A stretch of 64,000 nt of DNA, from the NCBI RefSeq assembly GCF_022374935.2, contig NZ_CP092430.2, positions 4,278,001 to 4,342,000 of the forward strand, in the 5' to 3' direction. The notes beneath the pieces are model-generated. The model did not search any database. It was not told the DNA's origin and saw nothing but the letters and a program-made list of their open reading frames with translations. Position 1 is the first letter of the stretch; each line of letters begins with the position of its first letter. The stretch is from Mycolicibacter virginiensis. Lineage in GTDB: Bacteria > Actinomycetota > Actinomycetes > Mycobacteriales > Mycobacteriaceae. This document shows positions 22,936 through 30,127 of this stretch, piece after piece. The translations under genes and the position numbers were made by a program.

Positions 22936-24002
22936 GCCGCCTGCGCACCCCGCTGACCGAACTGGTCGGCATCGAACACCCGGTGGTGCAGACCGGGATG
23001 GGTTGGGTGGCCGGCGCCCGACTGGTGTCGGCCACCGCCAACGCCGGCGGACTGGGCATCCTGGCCTCGGCGACCATGACCATCGATGAGCTGGCTACTG
23101 CGATCGCCAAGGTGAAGTCGGCCACCGACAAGCCTTTCGGGGTCAACATCCGTGCCGACGGCGCCGATGCCGGTGACCGGGTGGACCTGATGATCCGCGA
23201 GGGCGTCAAGGTTGCCTCGTTCGCGCTGGCCCCCAAGGCCGAGCTGATCGCCAAGCTCAAAGAGGCTGGTTCCGTAGTGATCCCGTCGGTAGGCGCGGCC
23301 AAGCACGCCAAGAAGGTGGCGTCCTGGGGCGCCGACGCGGTGATCGTGCAGGGCGGCGAGGGCGGCGGGCACACCGGCCCGGTCGCCACCACGCTGCTTC
23401 TTCCGTCGGTGCTTGACGCAGTCGCCGGCACCGGCGTGCAGGTGATCGCCGCCGGCGGCTTCTTCGACGGCCGCGGCCTGGCCGCCGCGCTGTCCTACGG
23501 TGCGACCGGTGTCGCGATGGGCACCCGGTTCCTGTTGACCAGCGACTCCACCGTTCCGGATTCGGTCAAACAGCGCTACCTGGCCGCCGACCTGAGCGGC
23601 ACCGTGGTTTCCACCCGAGTCGACGGCATGCCGCACCGGGTGCTGCGCACTGAGCTGGTGGAGAAGCTCGAAAGCGGTTCGCGGGCACGCGGTTTCAGCG
23701 CTGCTATCCGCAACGCGGCGAAGTTCAAGAAGATGTCGCAGATGAGCTGGCCGACCATGGTCAAAGACGGGCTGGCGATGCGGCACGGCAAGGAACTCAC
23801 CTGGTCGCAGGTGCTGATGGCCGCCAACACCCCGATGCTGCTCAAAGCCGGCCTGGTGGAAGGCAACACCGAAGCCGGCGTGCTGGCCTCGGGTCAGGTG
23901 GCGGGCATTCTGGACAGCCTGCCGTCCTGCGCCGAGCTGATCACCTCGATCGTCGACGAGGCTGTTGAGCACCTGAAGGCCGCGTCGTCCCACATCGCCT
24001 GA
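22932..24002 (+). CDS. ipdC: IpdC, flavin-dependent enzyme of C/D-ring catabolism
   Basis: A 356-residue protein of the nitronate monooxygenase/2-nitropropane dioxygenase fold (FMN-binding TIM barrel). FMN-site motifs are GGEGGGHTG near residue 142 and AAGGFFDGRGLAAAL near 173. In steroid catabolism IpdC (Rv3553) acts on the HIP-CoA-derived bicyclic intermediate before EchA20. It starts at GTG 22932, overlapping the ipdB stop by four bases, and is the last gene of the echA20-ipdABC transcript. Its stop codon lies inside the left edge of a 20-base-arm palindrome, which probably also helps end transcription. The downstream neighbour in M. tuberculosis, fdxB, is absent here. Confidence 0.88.
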   Translation: MSRLRTPLTELVGIEHPVVQTGMGWVAGARLVSATANAGGLGILASATMTIDELATAIAKVKSATDKPFGVNIRADGADAGDRVDLMIREGVKVASFALAPKAELIAKLKEAGSVVIPSVGAAKHAKKVASWGADAVIVQGGEGGGHTGPVATTLLLPSVLDAVAGTGVQVIAAGGFFDGRGLAAALSYGATGVAMGTRFLLTSDSTVPDSVKQRYLAADLSGTVVSTRVDGMPHRVLRTELVEKLESGSRARGFSAAIRNAAKFKKMSQMSWPTMVKDGLAMRHGKELTWSQVLMAANTPMLLKAGLVEGNTEAGVLASGQVAGILDSLPSCAELITSIVDEAVEHLKAASSHIA

Positions 24003-24054
24003 GCGCCAATCTCACGACGCGACACCCCGCGGCGGCGTCGTGAGGTTGCCGCTC
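24001..24054. repeat. Palindromic repeat, copy 1
   Basis: Arms 24001-24020 and 24035-24054 pair at 18 of 20 positions around a 14-base loop that begins GACAC. It overlaps the ipdC stop codon and encodes the C-terminal tail of the converging DUF559 gene. It shares the core AATCTCACGACGCGACAC with copies 2 and 3 in this window. Confidence 0.85.
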
Positions 24055-24929
24055 GCGGAGGGTCGGGCCCAGCTGGCGGCGTACATCGCGTGCTCGACCC
24101 GACCAATCAGCGTCGCCCGCCGGTAGCGCAGCAGCTCCGAGCTGGCCCGAATGATCACCCAGCCCGCCTCGGCCAGTGCCACGTGACGGTCGATGTCACG
24201 CTGCCGTTGCGTCGGGTCGGTCCAATGCTGCGCACCGTCGTATTCGATTCCGACCTTCAGCTCCCGGTAGCCCATATCGACCCGGCCCACGAATTGCCCG
24301 TAGTCGTCGCAGACCACGATCTGGGTCTCCGGGCGCGGCAACCCGGCGTCGATCAACACCAGCCGGACGTGGCTCTCCGGATAAGACTCGGCGCCGCTGT
24401 CTATAAGCGGCAGCACCGCGCGCAGCCGGTTCAGGCCCCGTGCCCCGCCATGCGCGGAGATGACTGCCTCGACGTCGGCGACTCCGATCCCGGTGGCACT
24501 CGCCAGCGCGTCAAGGCGCTGCACGGCAGCAGTCCGCGACCTGGTTCGCCGGCCGATGTCGAAGGCGGTGCGTGCCGGGCTGGTGACCGCAATCCCGTCG
24601 ACCGTCGTCACCTCGTCCGGTTTGAGCGTGTCTCGGTAGACGACGAGCTTCGGCGGGGGCTGGCGGTTGTCGTGCACGAGCTCGGCGTTCAGCGCGTCAC
24701 TCATCCACTTCGCGCCGAGGAGCGCAGCGGCGGAGTTGCCGGCGACCACGCCGCGGCGGCGGGACCACAGCCACGCCGCGACCGCCCGTTGTCGCGCCGT
24801 CAGCGTGATGCCCCATGGCGCGTAGACGCCCGGGTAGACCGGCTCGTAGAGCGCCCGCATCGCCCGCTCGGGGAGGGCCTTGGCAGCCAGCGCCTCCTGC
24901 CCCAGGAATGGCCAGGCCGGTTCCTCCAT
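24012..24929 (-). CDS. DUF559 endonuclease-like protein with AbiEi-like N-terminal part
   Basis: A 305-residue protein. The first half (LTARQRAVAAWLWSRRRG, NSAAALLGAKW, TVDGIAVTSPARTAFDIGRR) resembles the winged-helix and C-terminal regions of AbiEi-type antitoxins. The last 110 residues are a DUF559/Vsr-like PD-(D/E)XK domain: ESHVRLVLIDAGLPRPETQ, GRVDMGYRELKVGIEYDG, QRQRDIDRHVALAEAGWVIIR. The Asp of GRVDMGY and the Glu/Asp of IEYDG are the likely metal ligands. Start ATG 24929 was chosen where the conserved-looking sequence begins; an earlier start is possible. Single proteins of this type are common and uncharacterised in actinobacteria. The gene is bracketed by two copies of the same palindromic repeat, one of which encodes its final residues (GNLTTPPRGVAS). 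It occupies the place of fdxB in M. tuberculosis. A role in DNA mobility or as half of a toxin-antitoxin pair is speculative; no partner gene is adjacent. Confidence 0.75.
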   Translation of the reverse strand: MEEPAWPFLGQEALAAKALPERAMRALYEPVYPGVYAPWGITLTARQRAVAAWLWSRRRGVVAGNSAAALLGAKWMSDALNAELVHDNRQPPPKLVVYRDTLKPDEVTTVDGIAVTSPARTAFDIGRRTRSRTAAVQRLDALASATGIGVADVEAVISAHGGARGLNRLRAVLPLIDSGAESYPESHVRLVLIDAGLPRPETQIVVCDDYGQFVGRVDMGYRELKVGIEYDGAQHWTDPTQRQRDIDRHVALAEAGWVIIRASSELLRYRRATLIGRVEHAMYAASWARPSASGNLTTPPRGVAS

Positions 24930-24985
24930 GGTCCGAAAGCATGCCGGAGGTCGCGCGCAGCACGCTGACACCCATCCACAGGGCG

Positions 24986-25041
24986 CGAGTGGCAATCTCA
25001 CGACACGACACGCGGTGGCAGCGTCGTGAGATTGCCGCTCG
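24986..25041. repeat. Palindromic repeat, copy 2
   Basis: Arms 24986-25006 and 25021-25041 pair at 19 of 21 positions around a 14-base loop starting GACAC. It lies 56 bases upstream of the DUF559 start codon and in the same orientation as copy 1. Confidence 0.85.
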
Positions 25042-25068
25042 GCGGAGGGGCGCGGGTTAGTCGGGTGG

Positions 25069-25458
25069 CTAGGCCTCGACCACCATCAGGGTGTGCCCGG
25101 TCGGGTCGCGGAACCAGAACATCGGCGGAACCGGGTCCCCCATCCGCGCCACTTGAGCGTCGACGTCGACCCCGAGTTCCTTCATCGCGGCATGTGTGGC
25201 GTCGATGTCATCGGTGGTCAGGGCGATACCGGTGTCGGTCGGCTCGACCGGCCCGCTCTCCGGCGGCGGCGGGGCCAGGGCGATGCCGGCCAAGCCGGTG
25301 GGCGGATAGACCTCGATCCAGTGGTAGCCGTCACCCATGTCGATGTCGGTACGTTTCTCGAAGCCCAGCGACTCGTAGAAAGCCACGGCCTTGGCCTGAT
25401 CAACGGTCGGCACGCACACGAGGTTGATCGTCTTCAAGCCGATCTTGGCAGCGCTCAT
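25069..25458 (-). CDS. VOC (glyoxalase/bleomycin-resistance fold) protein
   Basis: A 129-residue single-domain vicinal oxygen chelate protein with paired beta-alpha-beta-beta-beta modules (TINLVCVPTVDQAKAVAFYESLGFEK... and GIALTTDDIDATHAAMKEL...FWFRDPTGHTLMVVE). The C-terminal RDPTGHxLMVVE end is typical. Glyoxalase-like metal residues are partly present, but the substrate cannot be told. Two adjacent ATGs exist; the second is preferred because AAGGAG then sits 4 bases upstream. It follows a DUF899 gene on the same strand by 34 bases and is probably co-transcribed with it. Not part of the known steroid regulon. Confidence 0.75.
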   Translation of the reverse strand: MSAAKIGLKTINLVCVPTVDQAKAVAFYESLGFEKRTDIDMGDGYHWIEVYPPTGLAGIALAPPPPESGPVEPTDTGIALTTDDIDATHAAMKELGVDVDAQVARMGDPVPPMFWFRDPTGHTLMVVEA

Positions 25459-25492
25459 CATGCTCCTTCGGGGTTGGGATGGGTTGGGGAAA

Positions 25493-26179
25493 CTACGAAT
25501 TCGAGCCGTATAGCTGAGCGATCTCCGGCGAGCTGGCCCAGCGACTGTAGGTGGGACCCTGCGGCCAGCCGTCGGGCGAGTCCTGCCACTCTTCCTGACG
25601 CCCATAAGGCAGCACGTCGATCAGCGGAAACACGTGACTGAGCTGTTCAACCCCGCGATGGTTGGTGAACCAGGTGCGGTAGACGGCGTCATCTTGTCGC
25701 AGAAAGACATTCACTGCGAATTGGCCGCCCGGCGGTACCCCGACATCAGCTCCGAACGGGCTGTTGGCAGTGCTGTACCAAGCCATCTGATTGCCGACCC
25801 GCCGCTTGTAGGCGATCGCTTCGTCGATCGGCCCCTGCGTGACGATGACGAACCGTGCGTCATAAGCGTCGAGGAAGTCGAGTCGGGTGAACTGCGCGGT
25901 GTAGCCGGTGCACCCCGGGCACTGCCATTCCTGACCCGGGGACCACATGTGGTGGTAGACGATCAGTTGACTCTTGCCCTCGAACACCTCAGGCAGGCGC
26001 ACGGGCCCCCGCTCACCCTCGAGCACATAGTCGTCCATGGCGACCATCGGCAGGCGCCGGCGCAGCGCCGCGATCGCGTCGAGTTCGCGGGTGGCCGCCT
26101 TTTCCCGGACGCGCAACGCGTCGATTTCTCGTTGCCAGGTCTGGTGATCCACGACCGGCGGCGCCTTGAAACCCGTCAT
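25493..26179 (-). CDS. DUF899 thioredoxin-like protein
   Basis: A 228-residue protein of the DUF899 family. The hallmarks are the basic N-terminal helix (REKAATRELDAIAALRRRLP), then the thioredoxin-like core LIVYHHMWSPGQEWQCPGCTGYTAQF, where the CPGC pair would be the redox cysteines, and a C-terminal PLIDVLPYGRQEEWQDSPDGWPQ segment. The function of the family is not established; it looks like a soluble redox or chaperone-like protein. It is divergent from the TetR regulator at 26266, and the 86-base spacer holds an inverted repeat, so this gene is the likely target of that regulator. The VOC gene follows on the same strand. Confidence 0.75.
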   Translation of the reverse strand: MTGFKAPPVVDHQTWQREIDALRVREKAATRELDAIAALRRRLPMVAMDDYVLEGERGPVRLPEVFEGKSQLIVYHHMWSPGQEWQCPGCTGYTAQFTRLDFLDAYDARFVIVTQGPIDEAIAYKRRVGNQMAWYSTANSPFGADVGVPPGGQFAVNVFLRQDDAVYRTWFTNHRGVEQLSHVFPLIDVLPYGRQEEWQDSPDGWPQGPTYSRWASSPEIAQLYGSNS

Positions 26180-26201
26180 CGGCGAAACCCCCCATTGGTA
26201 T

Positions 26202-26240
26202 GTGTACGGCGTCTACATTGGCTATGTTCACACCGTACAC
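26202..26240. promoter_or_regulatory. Candidate TetR operator (GTGTACGG ... CCGTACAC)
   Basis: Exact 8-base inverted repeats at 26202-26209 and 26233-26240 lie in the spacer between the divergent DUF899 and tetR genes. A TetR dimer usually binds a more compact palindrome, so each half may instead be part of its own site. This is the most likely place for autoregulation. Confidence 0.4.
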
Positions 26241-26265
26241 TTGAACCCGAGGGGGCTGTCAAGAG

Positions 26266-26871
26266 GTGACTGCGACAAAGACCGGTTATCACCATGGCGA
26301 CCTGGGAGCGGCGCTGATCGACGCCGGCCTGCAGCTGACTCGGCTCGGCGGTCCAGAGGCTCTCACGGTCCGGGAGGCGACCCGGCGCGTCGGAGTCTCC
26401 CCCAACGCCGCATACCGCCACTTCGCCGACCGCGAGGCACTGCTGAGGGCCGTCGCGATCGCCATCGGAGACCGGATGGCCGCACGCATGCTCCCACCGG
26501 TGAGCGGACGGGGCTCACCGCAGAACCGGGCACGCAACCAGCTCCGCGCAGTCGGACTCGGCTACATCGGGTTCGCGTTGGACGAGCCCGGGTGGTTCAC
26601 CGTGGCCTTCTTCGGCTCCGGGGTCACCTCAGTCGACGACGACGGAGTCCCACCACCGTTTCGCGCGCTGGTCGACGCACTCGATGCGATGACCGATGCC
26701 GGTGTGCTGCACGCGAACCGGCGCGCCGGTGCGGAGTGGCCGTGCTGGTCGGCCGTGCACGGATTCGCCGAGCTGGCCCTGCGCGGGCCGCTGCGCGGCG
26801 CTCCTCGCCCCGACCTGGACGCGCTGGCAGGGCGAACGGTCGACGACATCATCGCCGGGCTGGTGGGGTGA
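26266..26871 (+). CDS. TetR-family transcriptional regulator
   Basis: A 201-residue TetR regulator starting at GTG 26266, with AGAG just upstream. The N-terminal helix-turn-helix is clear: GGPEALTVREATRRVGVSPNAAYRHFADREALLRAVA, at about residues 27-64. The C-terminal part is of the WHG type (TetR_C_33-like: LGYIGFALDEPGWFTVAFFG, WSAVHGFAELALRGPL). It is divergent from the DUF899-VOC pair and very likely represses it and itself. The inducer is unknown. It converges with the second TetR gene, leaving 18 bases between stops. Confidence 0.8.
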   Translation: MTATKTGYHHGDLGAALIDAGLQLTRLGGPEALTVREATRRVGVSPNAAYRHFADREALLRAVAIAIGDRMAARMLPPVSGRGSPQNRARNQLRAVGLGYIGFALDEPGWFTVAFFGSGVTSVDDDGVPPPFRALVDALDAMTDAGVLHANRRAGAEWPCWSAVHGFAELALRGPLRGAPRPDLDALAGRTVDDIIAGLVG

Positions 26872-26889
26872 GGCGGCGACTGCGCGGCT

Positions 26890-27564
26890 TCAGCTGGCTT
26901 GCGCGGGCAGATGGATCCCTTTGCTGACGGTGATCAGGAACGCGGTGAGGTCACGCGTGAGATCGTCGATCGACCGGGGCGGATCGGTCTGGTGCAGGAA
27001 ATCGGCGACGATCTCGAAGAGCCCCCCGACGGTGGCCACCGCCATCGCCCGATAGTCGGCGGGCTCCCCGGGGTGAGCCTTGCTGCGCCAGAACGACTCG
27101 ATAAAGTTCGCGGCCCACTTGCGGTTGGCCCGCCGTTGCGCCTCCACCCGCGGCGAGATTCCGGTGCTTTCCCGGAACGCAACGACGGCCACCCGGGGGT
27201 CGACCACCAGCTCATGGGCGAACACCGTCAGAACGCGACGCACCGTCGCCTCTTCGGTCTCGTCGGTGCCGGCGGGAGCGCCGTGGAGCAACTCCTCCTC
27301 GACCCTTGCCTCGATGCGGTCGCCGATCTCGTTCATCAGCGCCAGGTAACAGTCTTCCTTGCTGTCGAACAGCTCGTAGAACGCCTTGTTGCCGACGTAG
27401 GCGGTTTGGCAGATCTGCTCGATCGAGGTATTGACGTAACCGTCTCGGGCAAACAATTCGAACGCTGCAGTCAGGAGTTGCTCACGGCGCTGAGCCCGAC
27501 GCTGATCAGCGTCGAGTCCGCGAATCCGGCGCCCCCCTGGTGCCGACGGAGTCGGTGTTTCCAT
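26890..27564 (-). CDS. TetR-family transcriptional regulator, end of the fadE30-fadA6 transcript
   Basis: A 224-residue TetR regulator. The DNA-binding region is DADQRRAQRREQLLTAAFELFARDGYVNTSIEQICQTAYVGNKAFYELFDSKEDCYLALM, residues about 18-78, split here only by description of its helix-turn-helix at IEQICQTAYVGNKAFYELF. The remaining ligand domain has no recognised substrate signature. It begins 11 bases after the fadA6 stop on the same strand, so it is probably part of the KstR2-controlled operon. The start codon sits in the centre of a perfect 14-base palindrome, GTTTCCATGGAAAC (27557-27570), which may be a binding site. It is distinct from kstR2 at 28756. Confidence 0.75.
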   Translation of the reverse strand: METPTPSAPGGRRIRGLDADQRRAQRREQLLTAAFELFARDGYVNTSIEQICQTAYVGNKAFYELFDSKEDCYLALMNEIGDRIEARVEEELLHGAPAGTDETEEATVRRVLTVFAHELVVDPRVAVVAFRESTGISPRVEAQRRANRKWAANFIESFWRSKAHPGEPADYRAMAVATVGGLFEIVADFLHQTDPPRSIDDLTRDLTAFLITVSKGIHLPAQAS

Positions 27565-27575
27565 GGAAACCGATT

Positions 27576-28754
27576 TTAGCCGCCAAGGCGCTCGATGATC
27601 GTGACGTTAGCGGTGCCCCCGCCCTCGCACATCGTCTGCAAACCATAGCGGCCGCCGGTGCGCTCCAATTCGTTGAGCATTGTGGTGAACAGCTTGGCAC
27701 CGGTCGCCCCGAGCGGGTGGCCCAGCGCGATCGCCCCACCGTTGGGGTTGACCTTGGCCGGGTCGATCGGGAACTCCTTCATCCAGGCCTGCACCACCGG
27801 AGCAAACGCCTCGTTGATCTCAACAACATCAATATCGTCGATGCTCAGGCCGGTCTTCTCCAGCGCGTAGCGGGTGGCCGGAATCGGGCCGGTCAGCATG
27901 ATCACCGGGTCGTCACCACGGGCGCTGATGTGGTGGATGCGGGCCCGCGGCTTGAGGCCGTGCTCCTGCACTGCGCTTTCTGAGGCCAGCAGCACCGCAG
28001 CCGAGCCGTCGCAGATCTGGCTGGAGAGCGCGGCGGTCAGCCGACCACCCTCGACCAACGTCTTGAGACCGGCCATCTTCTCCAGCGTGGACTCGCGCGG
28101 GCACTCGTCGGTGTGGAACGAGTTGCCGTCCACATCGACCGGGATGATCTCGTTGTCGAACCGGCCCTCGGCGATCGCGGTGAACGCACGCTGGTGGCTC
28201 TGCAGCGCGAAGCGCTCCATGTCCTCACGGGAGATGTCCCAGCGCTCGGCGATCATCTCGGCGCCGCGGAACTGCGAAACCTCCTCGTCCCCGTAGCGCT
28301 CCAACCACTTCTTCGACTCGTTGGTCGGCGAGGTGAAGCCGAACTGCTCACCGACGACCATTGCCGACGAGATCGGGATCTGGCTCATGTTCTGCACGCC
28401 GCCGGCCACGATCAGGTCCGCGGTGCGGCTCATGATCGCCTGCGCGCCGAACGAAATGGCCTGCTGACTGGAGCCGCACTGCCGGTCGACGGTCACCCCG
28501 GGAACCCCTTCGGGGAAGCCGGCCGCCAGCCACGCGAGCCGGCCGATGTTGCCGGCCTGGCCACCAACGGCGTCCACGCAGCCGGCGATCACATCATCGA
28601 CGGCCGCCGGGTCGACGCCGACGCGGTCCAGCAGACCGCGAAAGGCCAACGCGCCCAAGTCGATCGGGTGAATGCCGGCCAGCGATCCGTTGCGCTTGCC
28701 GACGGCGGTGCGAACCGCGTCGATGACATACGCTTCAGAGACTTGTGCAGCCAT
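27576..28754 (-). CDS. fadA6: Thiolase FadA6 of cholesterol C/D-ring degradation
   Basis: A 392-residue thiolase very close to M. tuberculosis FadA6 (Rv3556c), which cleaves a late acyclic CoA ester from rings C and D. Catalytic residues: Cys93 in DRQCGSSQQA, His346 in GHPLGATGAK, and Cys376 in MCEGGGTANV. The ATG at 28754 was chosen: AGAAGGAG lies 6 bases upstream, and the kstR2 stop codon is just one base before it. The gene therefore follows kstR2 in the fadE30-ipdF-kstR2-fadA6 transcript, the same order as in M. tuberculosis. Confidence 0.92.
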   Translation of the reverse strand: MAAQVSEAYVIDAVRTAVGKRNGSLAGIHPIDLGALAFRGLLDRVGVDPAAVDDVIAGCVDAVGGQAGNIGRLAWLAAGFPEGVPGVTVDRQCGSSQQAISFGAQAIMSRTADLIVAGGVQNMSQIPISSAMVVGEQFGFTSPTNESKKWLERYGDEEVSQFRGAEMIAERWDISREDMERFALQSHQRAFTAIAEGRFDNEIIPVDVDGNSFHTDECPRESTLEKMAGLKTLVEGGRLTAALSSQICDGSAAVLLASESAVQEHGLKPRARIHHISARGDDPVIMLTGPIPATRYALEKTGLSIDDIDVVEINEAFAPVVQAWMKEFPIDPAKVNPNGGAIALGHPLGATGAKLFTTMLNELERTGGRYGLQTMCEGGGTANVTIIERLGG

Positions 28755-28755
28755 T

Positions 28756-29334
28756 TCAGACTCCTTCTTTGGTGATACCACCCAGCACGATGGCGAGGTA
28801 TTGTCTGCCGACTTGTTCGGCGGTCAGTGGGCCACCCGGCTGGTACCAGCGCACCGATACCCAGGTGGTGTCGCGGATGAAGCGATAGACCAGGTCGACG
28901 TCGAGGTCGGGTCGGAATATTCCCGCTTCAATGCCCTGCTGCAGCACGTCAAGCCACATCTTGCGTTGCTGACGGTTGCGTTCGTCGACGTAGGAGAACC
29001 GGTCGTGAGACGACAGCCGCTTGGCTTCGTCCTGATAGATGACGACCTGGGCGTGCCGATGCTCGATCGCGTCGAACGAGGCCAGGAACAGTCCCTTGAG
29101 GCGCTCCAGCGGATCGGTTTCGCTGTCAATGATCTGCTGGTAACGGGCGAACAGCCAGTCCAGAAAGTCGCGCAGCACCTCGTCGACCATCTCCTCTTTC
29201 GAGGAGAAGTGGTGATACAGACTGCCGGACAAGATCCCGGCAGCGTCGGCGATGTCACGCACGGTCGTGGCACGCAGGCCACGCTCGGCGATCATCGCCG
29301 CCGCCAGGTTCAGGAGTTCGTCACGGCGCGTCAT
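28756..29334 (-). CDS. kstR2: TetR-type repressor KstR2
   Basis: A 192-residue TetR repressor nearly identical in pattern to M. tuberculosis KstR2 (Rv3557c). The DNA-binding helix-turn-helix is RATTVRDIADAAGILSGSL with YHHFSSKEEMV following, residues about 21-52. The ligand domain carries the characteristic HAQVVIYQDEAKRLSS, FRPDLDVDLVYRFIRDTTW and the ending AIVLGGITKEGV. KstR2 binds HIP-CoA and then releases its operators at 20488 and 31295. The gene is in the middle of the operon it controls, 4 bases after the ipdF stop and one base before fadA6, so it is autoregulated through the fadE30 promoter. No separate operator is seen in front of it. Confidence 0.95.
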   Translation of the reverse strand: MTRRDELLNLAAAMIAERGLRATTVRDIADAAGILSGSLYHHFSSKEEMVDEVLRDFLDWLFARYQQIIDSETDPLERLKGLFLASFDAIEHRHAQVVIYQDEAKRLSSHDRFSYVDERNRQQRKMWLDVLQQGIEAGIFRPDLDVDLVYRFIRDTTWVSVRWYQPGGPLTAEQVGRQYLAIVLGGITKEGV

Positions 29335-29338
29335 GGCA

Positions 29339-30127
29339 TCAGGCGCGCTGGCTGGAAACCGAGATGATTTCGCCGGTGAGGTAACTGGAGTAGTCGCTGG
29401 CCAGGAACGCGATAGTGGTGGCGATCTCCCACGGCTCGGCCGCCCGACCGAATGCCTCGCCGTCGGCGAGGCGGTCCAGCAGCTCGGCCGAGCTGGTCTT
29501 CTCCAGGAACTTGTGCCGGGCGATGGACGGCGAGACGGCGTTGATCCGCACTCCGTATTCGACGGCCTCGATCGCGCTGCACCGGGTAAGGGCCATCACG
29601 CCGGCCTTGGCCGCGGCGTAGTGCGACTGCGAATGCTGTGCACGCCAGCCCAATACGCTGGCGTTGTTGACGATCACGCCACCGTGTTCGACACCGCGGA
29701 AGTAGCGCAGCGCCGCCCGGGTTGCCCGCATCACCGAGGTGAGGGTCACGTTGAGCACGCGGTCCCACTCGTCGTCGGTCATGTCGATGACCGGGGTCTG
29801 CCCACCGAGTCCGGCGTTGTTGACCAGCACGTCGAGGCGGCCCATCTTTGCCACGGCCTCGTCGAACAGTGCGTCCACCGCAGCAGTGGAGGTGACGTCG
29901 CAGACCACCGCCTCGACCCGGCCCAGCCCGAGGCCGGCCAGTTCGTCGCGGGTCTCGCCGAGGCGGCGCTCGTGGTAGTCGGAGACCACCACATCAGCGC
30001 CTTCGAGCAGCGCGCGCCGCGCTGTGGTGGAGCCGATCCCGGTACCGGCGGCTGCGGTCACCAGAACCGTCTTGCCCGCCAGCAGGCCGTGGCCGGCGAT
30101 CTCTTCCGGCGCTTGCGTCAGGTTCAT
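29339..30127 (-). CDS. ipdF: SDR dehydrogenase IpdF
   Basis: A 262-residue SDR equivalent to Rv3559c, reported to oxidise the 5-hydroxy form of HIP-CoA to the ketone. The nucleotide loop is TAAAGTGIGS near residue 24, NNAG is at about 103, and the catalytic pair is in YAAAK. The N-terminal ten residues (MNLTQAPEEI) precede the fold as in homologues. The start overlaps the fadE30 stop by four bases (ATGA), so the two are translationally coupled. In M. tuberculosis a PPE gene stands between this gene and kstR2; here only 4 bases separate them. Confidence 0.87.
   Translation of the reverse strand: MNLTQAPEEIAGHGLLAGKTVLVTAAAGTGIGSTTARRALLEGADVVVSDYHERRLGETRDELAGLGLGRVEAVVCDVTSTAAVDALFDEAVAKMGRLDVLVNNAGLGGQTPVIDMTDDEWDRVLNVTLTSVMRATRAALRYFRGVEHGGVIVNNASVLGWRAQHSQSHYAAAKAGVMALTRCSAIEAVEYGVRINAVSPSIARHKFLEKTSSAELLDRLADGEAFGRAAEPWEIATTIAFLASDYSSYLTGEIISVSSQRA

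Noticed and set aside
25027..25068. Possible small gene between the repeat copy 2 and the VOC gene stop
   Set aside because: Only about 40 bases remain and no start with a ribosome site is seen.
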